Positions 56,204 through 64,000 of a stretch of 64,000 bases of DNA are shown piece after piece. This DNA comes from Codonopsis lanceolata (Eukaryota; Streptophyta; Magnoliopsida; Asterales; Campanulaceae). Below the pieces are notes generated by a model. That model did not search any database. It saw only the letters and a list, made by a program, of their open reading frames with translations, and was not told where the DNA came from. The stretch covers positions 13,485,101-13,549,100 of the forward strand of contig CM028382.1 of the NCBI GenBank assembly GCA_013146195.2, read 5' to 3'. A program made the position numbers and the translations under genes. The stretch's first letter is position 1; the number at the start of each line of letters is the position of its first letter.

Positions 56204-57786
56204 TTATGTTAGCTATAAGCCAGGATAGGTTCCATGGCCTAGTTTGGGTTTGGGTTTTCGTCAGTATTTACCGTCGAGTGTTGTTTATAATGCCTTATTG
56301 GCATATTCTTTGGTACAAGTACACGACTTTGAGTACTAAGTTCGTTTGGTCTAGATTGCCGTGAGTGAAGGTTTGTGTCTAGGAGTATTATATTTCTCCT
56401 TTATTGCATATGAGTTGCAGTTATACTAAGAGTAGGTGCTGCATTTTATTAGAGTTGTTGTTTCTTGTTCCATTTTTAGGAATCAGAGAAGCTAGACTGT
56501 CGGTCCCAAGGGTGATCGTCGTGTTAATCATTATGGCGAAAGTTCGTTGTAATACGTTTCGAGAGCGGAGTGGTTAAGCCTCCCGTGGTACCTATTAGTA
56601 TTTCATAGATTACTATATGGGTGTATATAGTTATGGTAGTATTTAATCACCGGTTCTTGTATTACTTGTGTTAGGAATTTGAGAACCCTTTCCCGATGGT
56701 TGTGTTTTGGTATTTAGGGGACTACCTTGATCAAGGTGAAATTTCTTCATGATATGTTGGAACTTGGTGATGGGCCAGTAGGTGATCACACGATGATTGG
56801 TCGGATCGATTGTCGACCCGTATACGGTTTGACTTATAAGGATTGGTTATATACTAGTTAGTAAGAATATGATACCTAGTGACTTGTGAAGTGTTGTATT
56901 GTTTTGTTATTGGTCTAATACATTGATAGAGTATTAGCCTTGAATAATGTGTTTTATCTACCATTGATAGGTAGTTAATAGTATGAATATTCCATACTTG
57001 GTATACTTACATAGTAAATTAATATGCTATGTTGCATGATGTTGATGCCATGCCTATATGTGCTTATGATTGCTATTGTTGAGACCGATATAAAGTATGC
57101 TTTTATGTGATTCACGAACACCCCACATCCTTTACGACGAAAGCTTTTGAAGTCACTTCAGAGGGCCCCTGACTTGATTATCAAGAGGTCTTCGTCGGAG
57201 AACTAGAATGGTATAATATGAGATAGGAATTGACTGAACCCGTTACCAAATGGAATGAAATTGAAAAATATTGGTATCTTGTTTTGCTTGTGCAAATACG
57301 TACAACATGGATATCGAAATCATGCTATGAATGAATTAACCTTGTGGCTTGACTGTATGAAGTACATCGTAGTGAATGTTTTCCTTGTGGAGTGAATATG
57401 TGGTCTATAATGATGATTGACTACTTGATTATAGTGCAAGGGCGTTAGACCCTAGAGATTTGCGTGGTGACCAGAAAATTCTTGGTTGGGAAGTTAGTTA
57501 GTTCGGTGCAATTATTGCACATGCATGAATTACTTGATTAGTTGATAGAGAGGCATTTAAACCTTGATATCCACGTTTGTTGGAACTTTGTAAGCTTTGC
57601 TAACGTCTTCGAACTCTGTCAAGAGTCAAGATGACTTGATTTTGGAATTTATTAGAGTTGAGATTTGAGTATTTCTCCCCCTCGTGTTTTGAGGCATACC
57701 TAGATGTTCACCTCGACTTCATGTGCAGGCCAAAGTATTGAACTTTTGGTTGTTGTCAAGTTTTGAATTCGAGGACTAATTCTTTT

Positions 57787-57799
57787 AAGGTGGTGAGGA
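57787..57799 (+). promoter_or_regulatory. Polypurine tract
   Basis: AAGGTGGTGAGGA lies directly before the TG of the 3' LTR, the position where plus-strand DNA synthesis is primed. Two T residues make it imperfect. Confidence 0.75.
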
Positions 57800-60700
57800 T
57801 GTAAGACCCCGAACCTTCGTGTATTTGACTTTCTCATTTTGCTTGCCGTTTAACCGTGACCTCACTTACTAAACTTGAGGAAAGAACCTTGATTTGTGTA
57901 GGTAGGCTATTTAGAAGCCAATACCTTAATTCCATATGTTCCATAGACTTTAACTAGTTAAAGTTACAAGTCGTATACCAACGATGTTCGTTACTTGACT
58001 CGGTTGAGAGTTTTCTCGCGTAGTGTGAGAACCCAAACCCTATTTCATGTTTGTCATCAATATAACATGTTTGTAGTAGGTCTTGACATGTTAGAGACTT
58101 CATTTTATTCCTATCATGTTTGCATTGAGTTGGTTGAGATCATATTAGAGTGTTGATCTTCCATGCGTTGCATGCCTTGTTGTTGGTGTTTCGAGTGTTT
58201 ATCTTAACATGGTAGCACCTAAATAAGTCTCATTGGAGTCTTAGTACCTTGCATATAAGATTTACAATGTTCATCTTAGTTGTTGTATGCTTGGTTGAGA
58301 GTTTAGAAGCATTGATGCTTCGTTTGAGCCTTAGGGTTTCTCGGGATTGCCTTCGTTGCTTGTATTGTTTGTGTTTTCAACTTGCGAGAAGTTTATTTGA
58401 GTTCTAAACCAAGTGTACTAGTATTTCTCATGCTTGCATAATCATTGTTCATAGACTTGTTGCATTTGGAAATAAGATGACCAACATATTACTTCACAGA
58501 TTCAGTCCGGTTTTGGAAAACTTCGGGAAAATTCTGGTACCAATCTACTAGAGAGAATTTTCTAAAAATTTAGTATGTTTTACCTGCATATGTTAGGATA
58601 CTCCTGTAAAATTTGGTAATTTTCCAAGTTATCTAAGTACCTCATTTAGGTCTTGACTTACGGCTGTGCCAGAATTCTATTTTCAGGAAATCGACTTCGG
58701 TACTTGATTTTGTTGTAACTTTATTTTGATGAATATAAGTCCAAATTGAGTAATTTAAAATTCTAAAATATATTTGAATGAGTATACTTTCAGAAAAATT
58801 AAAAATAACCTCATTTGGAGTTGTGAGTGATTTATGGTCGATTTTACAAGATCGACTGTCCAGTAACAACAATCTGGAAATTGGCCATGAATAGTTGAAG
58901 CGCTCGCATTGGACAAACACAATGCGACAGCATTGTGCCAGATTCAGGTTTGTGACATTTTTGAGTGGTTTTTGGTTGTTGACCCAAGTGCCCTTGCCCT
59001 TGGCCGACCTTAGTGACTTAAAGCCCTCTTTGTTGACTCTTCTACACCCCCTTTAAGCCCTTGGATCATTCTTTATCAATGGCTTGCAAGCCATAGCCAA
59101 TAGAAAGCCATTTAACCCCTTCACTTGGATTGGGGTTTAGTAGGTAAGTATATAAACATAATTTGAACCATTCCAGCCATTTTTGATCAACAAGAACCAG
59201 AGAATCAGTGCTTGAGACTCCATTTTCGTCCATGGAGGAAACCCTAGCTTGAGAGACCATTTCCGGAGTTCCGGTTGTCCGATCGGTGATCCGAGACCGC
59301 CAAATCGAAGCCCTTGATCTTCTCTACAACAATCCTTGCTTTGATCATCCTTTCCTCCATTAATCTTAGGACTAAGGTACGTTGACAATTCCCTGAGATT
59401 TTCATGTTCAATAAAATAGCATGACCCCTTCATTATAGTTGTTCTATTAATGATTGTGAACATATTTTATGAAGAGAAATCCTCCAATTCAACCTTTGAA
59501 ACATGTGTAGGATTTTATGAATTCTCTATGAAGTTGTGATTTTGACATTTTGTAAAGCATGAATGTTGTTTATAATGAACTTAGGAATAACTCTTGTGAA
59601 GGAATATGTTTCAATTCAAGGTTTAACAAAATCACCGAAACTAGGGTTTGAAACTCGAGATTGTGTTTAAGGCTAGTTTAAGATCATGAACGGCCTAGTT
59701 ATCGAGTTCTAAATGAAAGGAGAACTTAGGAAAGGGCAATGTGATGCATATAGTATCAATGCTCAACTTGGTTGAATATTAGTAAAACTCATCGGAGTTG
59801 AGATTAGGGAGTTATTGAACAATACCGACTCAACATTCAATCCCTACGACGTTTGTAGTGCGTTAGACTAATATATTAGCTTACGTGACTTTGGGATGGA
59901 TTGAAGGGCATGTTTGATATGAGTGATTATAAGACTCAATCGAGTTCTTACATGGTTTATGTGATTGTGTGAAGCAAATGCACAATTGAGAGCATGTTGT
60001 AGAATGATGTATCTACTTGACAGGTTGAATTCGCTCTTGTCGAAATCCTACTTGATTCTTTACTGAGTATAAACACCTACTTGTTGAATAATGAATTTGA
60101 GGACTATTCTATGAGAAGATTTGGATTGGGGCTTTCTTAGTACTCTATACATGGAGTCTACTTGTATAAGTCGCTAGGATGACCATGTTGTTATCTAAGA
60201 CTCACCAGTATGGTTTGACCTTACGGGCTATTACCGCTCTAGTGTTGCTTAAGTCTTTGACTACCATCGACTTTTGTGTTATTGAATGAGTTACTACTCT
60301 AGGAAGAGTTTAGTAAATGGCTTCATGATCCGAGACTAGCGGAGTAGTCTTGGATAGTACTTAATGGACTAATGGTTAAGTTGTGACTCTGTTGAATTTC
60401 ATAGGTGAATATGGAATACTGTGTATATTTTATATTATGACTAAATGCATTATTTCCTACCTTGTCAAGAATTGATTCTTCTATGTGTTTCTATGATATG
60501 ACTTATGAGCATATTGAATGTATTTGCCTTCGTGCCTGATCTGTTCTACAGTTAATGAATTGTGGTGAACTTGGATTCTACTATTAAGTGGAATTATGAA
60601 TCAAAATTGAACTAAGCTTGATTTCACAATAATCAACTTGGGCTTCCCTTATATAATTGACTTGGGACTTGAACTAAGATTTCCTAAATGGAATGAGAAC

Positions 60701-62690
60701 CTTGCTATGCCTCAAACGAGAAAATAGAAAAGAGTCTTGGAACACATATAGTATTCAAACTCTATTTGGTTGGAATTGTAGTAAAGACTCAACGGAGTCG
60801 AGTTAAGGAACAATTGAACCTTACGAGGATCGTGGTGACTTGAATCGAAGAAAGTGAACAACTTGACACTTATGATTTAGAGACTCAAATGAGCTCCTAT
60901 TATGGTTTTGTGATTATTGTAACAATGTGCATAATCGAATGAGTTTAGTAGATCATTATATCTACTTGAGAATTAGCAAGTAAACATCTACTTGTGTATT
61001 GCATATAAGTCCAGCTGGCATTACTTGAGTTTTCATGATGATGGTGGGACGATGCATTCTCTTCACGAATTATGGGATTCGTGGTTGCAATGTATCGCCG
61101 TACCGGATTCGGGTTTCACACACACCTCCACTGCTAGCTACAGTGGGGAAGTAGCCCCCTTTGTCGTAACCAATTGAGCACATTGGCTAGTGCTATTTTC
61201 CTGAGTAGAGAACTCAGACCCGAGAAGAGAGCTCGGTACTTTGATACCTGAACACGGGTATCACTGGCACGATATGATTAACAGTTGTGATTGCAGGAGC
61301 AATACAACGAAAGTGATTTGGTATCTTCTCTATCCTTTATGTGGCTTACTATGGGCACTTATGTGATAACAAAGTGTTAGTTGAACATGAGATCTTATTG
61401 ACCATGTTTGTATTGGCTGATGATATATGAGAGATTTAATATGTATATATAGATATATGCATACTTGTATATGAGATATATATGAAAGACTTGATGTGTA
61501 TATATATATAGATATGCACACTTATGCATGATGATTTTATGGGAGATTTGATATGTATATTTAGAGATATACATACTGATATAGGTGTATATATATAAAC
61601 ATGCACCCTTACACGTGGTAACAGTGTGAATAGCTTGATTCGTATATATAATGATATGTATACTTGCATATGATGTTTTGTGGGAACTACCTTCTAATTC
61701 ATTTGATTTGTGTGTGAACAGGGAATTACACCCTGGTTCATTTGGACGGTTTAGTAAGTAAGAAGGAGTGGATATCTTGTGGAGTATTGAAACGATACGA
61801 CGCCTCTTCACGGGTTTTTCTGTCATTTATAAATTACACCATGGTTATGTTTATGTTACATAATTATATGTTGCATATATATTGTGGTAGCGTACTGGGT
61901 CATTATGACTCATCTTGTACTTGTTTTTTAGTTGCGATGGCGATCGCACCGAGGTCGAGTAGATCGTGACGTAGCATGGCGTGTGGTCGATAGACCGAGG
62001 TTAGATCGTGTGGTTCGTGGTTTTACCAGCCGACTTTTTCGAGTAGCAGCTTGTGGAGTCTTGTTCCCTTTTTAGCATTGTCTTTGATTCCATGTACTTT
62101 GCTATTCTTGCGAGATCGAAATTTTGTAAAGTTATTTAGACTTTACAGTCGGGTAGAATACTTGGGTATTTGTATTGATTATTTCTTGGGCCGACGTGTT
62201 GTGTCGTGCCTTGTTTGTGGTTTTAGTATTTATTCCAGTTGTCTCCCGGGCACGCAGTAGCTTTGGGAAATTTCCTTATTCTAATTTTTATAGTTGTTGG
62301 TTGACCCCGGTATGCTTTAGCCGTTGGGTATTTGTTATATCAGGTTGGTTCTTTGTTGAAACGCCGACTTGGAGTGCCGATGGTTTGATTAGCGTCTGCA
62401 ATGTTGCGGCACGCGAGTTTTGTTTTTCCTCCTTTGAGAGATAATGTCTCTCTTGGTTTCATTGTCGTTGGTTTCGAGCTTCATAGCTTGGGACTACTTT
62501 CTTATATTGCTTCCGTTGATTCGATTTTTGAAATACCATATTTTAGTGCGGTGTTATGTTCATGTTTAGAGCGAGTTTGCTCGACTGTTTGACTCGGACT
62601 ACTGTTTATCAAGTGCTTGTCCTCTTATTAAGTTAGTTCTAGCGGCACGATCTTGGGATTTCGTGTTGGAATCCGGGTCGGGTTGTTACA
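57800..62690 (+). mobile_element. Complete 3' LTR, 4,891 bp
   Basis: It begins TGTAAGACCCCGAAC after the polypurine tract and ends GGGTTGTTACA, so it has the TG...CA borders. Its last 2.03 kb match the 5' LTR. The start phrase TGTAAGACCCCG is common among plant Ty3/gypsy LTRs, which suggests but does not prove that class. There are no genes inside. It contains a TATA box (59149) and the 60-bp minisatellite (61418-61675). Confidence 0.88.
59149..59156 (+). promoter_or_regulatory. Putative LTR TATA box
   Basis: TATATAAA lies 1.35 kb into the LTR, after an inverted CCAAT (GGATTGGGG at 59128). About 30 bases on, the sequence becomes a leader-like stretch (CCATTCCAGCC, later AAACCCTAG), and a splice-donor-like CTAAG GTACGT occurs near 59375. 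If transcription starts here, R plus U5 would span about 3.5 kb. Confidence 0.45.
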
Positions 62691-64000
62691 GCCATTGCGG
62701 AGTTTTGAAACCTATCCAAAATAGGAAGGTATATTCTTGTATATATATATATGTAAATTATATAGTTGTCACTATTATCGTTATTATGAGTATGCGATTA
62801 AATCGGTAGCTCATGTGTATTCATACATACATTATATGGTGTATTGAGTATTATTGGTTATTTGTTTAATCGGGGATAATACCCCAATGTGAGATCGATA
62901 TATGATATGGTTTGATTTGTGAATTACCGGTAGGTACTCACACGTTGTGTGGGGTTCTTGTGTAATCTATATATAAGGGACTATACGGTATATAAAGAGT
63001 ATTGGTGATGGATTCATGCTATGACGATAAGTAATCAATGGTATTATAGAGTTGTAGTTTCATTGGCCTACATTGAGAGCCATAGTGTTGAATGTATGTA
63101 TATGTATGAATATATATGTATATATATGAAGCATGAATTGTATATTGATACTTATCGGTTTGGTATGATGTTTGTATATTCTATAAAGTTATGTTTTATG
63201 TAATGAATAATATATTATATTATATTATTGTTAGTGGTTATTATGCGAATAGGATGTACACTATTGTTGTGAAGGTTAAGATTGCGATTTAGAAGATAAT
63301 CACGGTTGCACAGGAGTGTATGACGCCTCGCCGCGAGTATTGAGACGTTAACGTTGTGATAGGATGTTTAGAGTATGCATTGGTTGTAGACTTGGTCTAG
63401 AGCTTAAGAAAGGATAGTTTTGCGGAGTATAGACGTTACGAGTGTTAGTGGGCATGTCGGTTTCTTGTAATTTCTAGTGAATTATCTTGGTTGAGTGTAC
63501 TAAGTACACGAGTTTTGTGGTAGCTATGATTGTTGTTTGCCAAGGTAATAGACCTTGTTGCTTGGCTTGATTTTATTCAGTTACGTGCATTAGTTGTAGG
63601 AAACACCTACTTGATGCATTTACATTGTAGTATATTAAATTCGCATTTCATAATTACTATCTCCTGTTCATTCATTTCATTAGCGTAGGAGACTGTTTGA
63701 AGGATGCTTAAAACATTTTATTCATGAACCTTTGCATCCTTACGACGGAAACTTTTGAAGCTAATTCAGTAGGTATCCTGAATTGGTGACCAAAAGGCAT
63801 TCGTCGTTGGACTAGGATTGGTAAGAATTAAGTTAGAAATTGACTATACCCGTTACCAAATGGAATGGACAGAAATGGAACGAATTTTCAAAACATTTCA
63901 TTAATGTGCTCTTATGTGTTGTTACCCGCGATGGGGAAATCGCGAGTGTGGTTTACGTGGTTTGAAATGCCGATTCGATTACCTTTAATTTGTTTGCGAA
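62691..64000 (+). other. Right flank, probably part of a second related LTR element
   Basis: No gene recognised and no primer-binding site follows the LTR end. Segment 63718-63871 (CCTTACGACGGAAACTTTTG ... CCCGTTACCAAATGGAATGG) is a clear relative of 57105-57262 in the LARD internal region, in the same orientation. The window ends before any further LTR border. Confidence 0.55.

Larger units (their letters stand above)
56190..57799 (+). mobile_element. Internal region of a LARD-like non-autonomous LTR retrotransposon
   Basis: Lies between the 5' LTR end and the 3' LTR start. 1,610 bp with no open frame of useful length and no gag, protease, reverse transcriptase or integrase motif. Non-coding internal DNA between multi-kilobase LTRs is the LARD pattern. 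Segment 57105-57262 recurs at 63718-63871. Confidence 0.75.

Noticed and set aside
59066..59463. Minus-strand frames in the 3' LTR
   Set aside because: The plus strand here has promoter and leader features, and the minus-strand readings lack any motif.
53832..62592. The same 60-70 residue open frames in three copies (for example at 53832, 55900 and 62401)
   Set aside because: They coincide with LTR copies. Their repetition reflects LTR duplication, not a gene family. No domain is recognised and LTR R-U5 sequence explains them.

Overview
This window is nuclear DNA from a flowering plant, most likely a eudicot. The evidence is spliced genes with GT-AG introns, an AT-rich background, and plant-type transposons of nearly every class (L1-type LINEs, CACTA, hAT, Helitron, Stowaway-like MITEs, large LTR elements). 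Only two host genes are recognisable. One is a complete six-exon gene for a mitochondrial o-type thioredoxin (41476-50336, minus strand). The other is the first exon of a BTB/POZ-MATH (BPM) gene (15436-15821, minus strand). Everything else that can be named is mobile or repetitive DNA.

Layout. 1-13,900 is a graveyard of nested LINE copies on both strands, belonging to at least two L1-like families, mixed with pieces of an old LTR element. 13,900-18,340 holds the BPM first exon, its 5' leader and plain intergenic DNA with a Stowaway-like MITE and a G-rich tract. 18,342-19,334 is a Helitron-like element with a tRNA-like repeat region. 19,781-21,750 is a 5'-truncated LINE with a 10-bp target duplication. 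22,424-39,603 is a 17.2-kb CACTA (En/Spm) transposon with 13-bp perfect terminal inverted repeats and an ACA target duplication. It carries a frameshifted TNP2-type transposase gene, an apparently intact seven-exon TNPA/Transposase_24-type gene, a palindromic subterminal repeat array, a nested LINE, and duplicated pieces that look like captured host-gene sequence.

41,476-50,336 is the thioredoxin gene. Its introns have been enlarged by a hAT-like element with an 8-bp target duplication, a tiny LINE 3' end and a long AT microsatellite. 50,337-52,190 is intergenic DNA that may include organelle-like sequence. 52,199-53,252 is a second hAT-like element, flanked by GTTGTTAT, with an internal inverted repeat and an apparently captured exon. 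53,256-62,690 is a cluster of very large LTRs. It comprises a 3' LTR of 4,891 bp, a 5'-truncated 5' LTR, an initiator-tRNA-Met-type primer-binding site, a 1.6-kb internal region with no gag or pol, and an extra LTR tail fused in front. It resembles a LARD-type non-autonomous retrotransposon. The sequence after 62,690 repeats part of that internal region, so another relative probably continues past the window.

The most interesting sequence-level signals are three. First, a conserved two-hairpin structure lies at the 3' end of eleven LINE copies, and one stem shows compensatory base changes. Second, the CACTA right end is built of paired inverted motifs. Third, this CACTA has a broken TNP2 gene but an intact TNPA gene. 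Family assignments come from reading motifs by eye; no database search was run.
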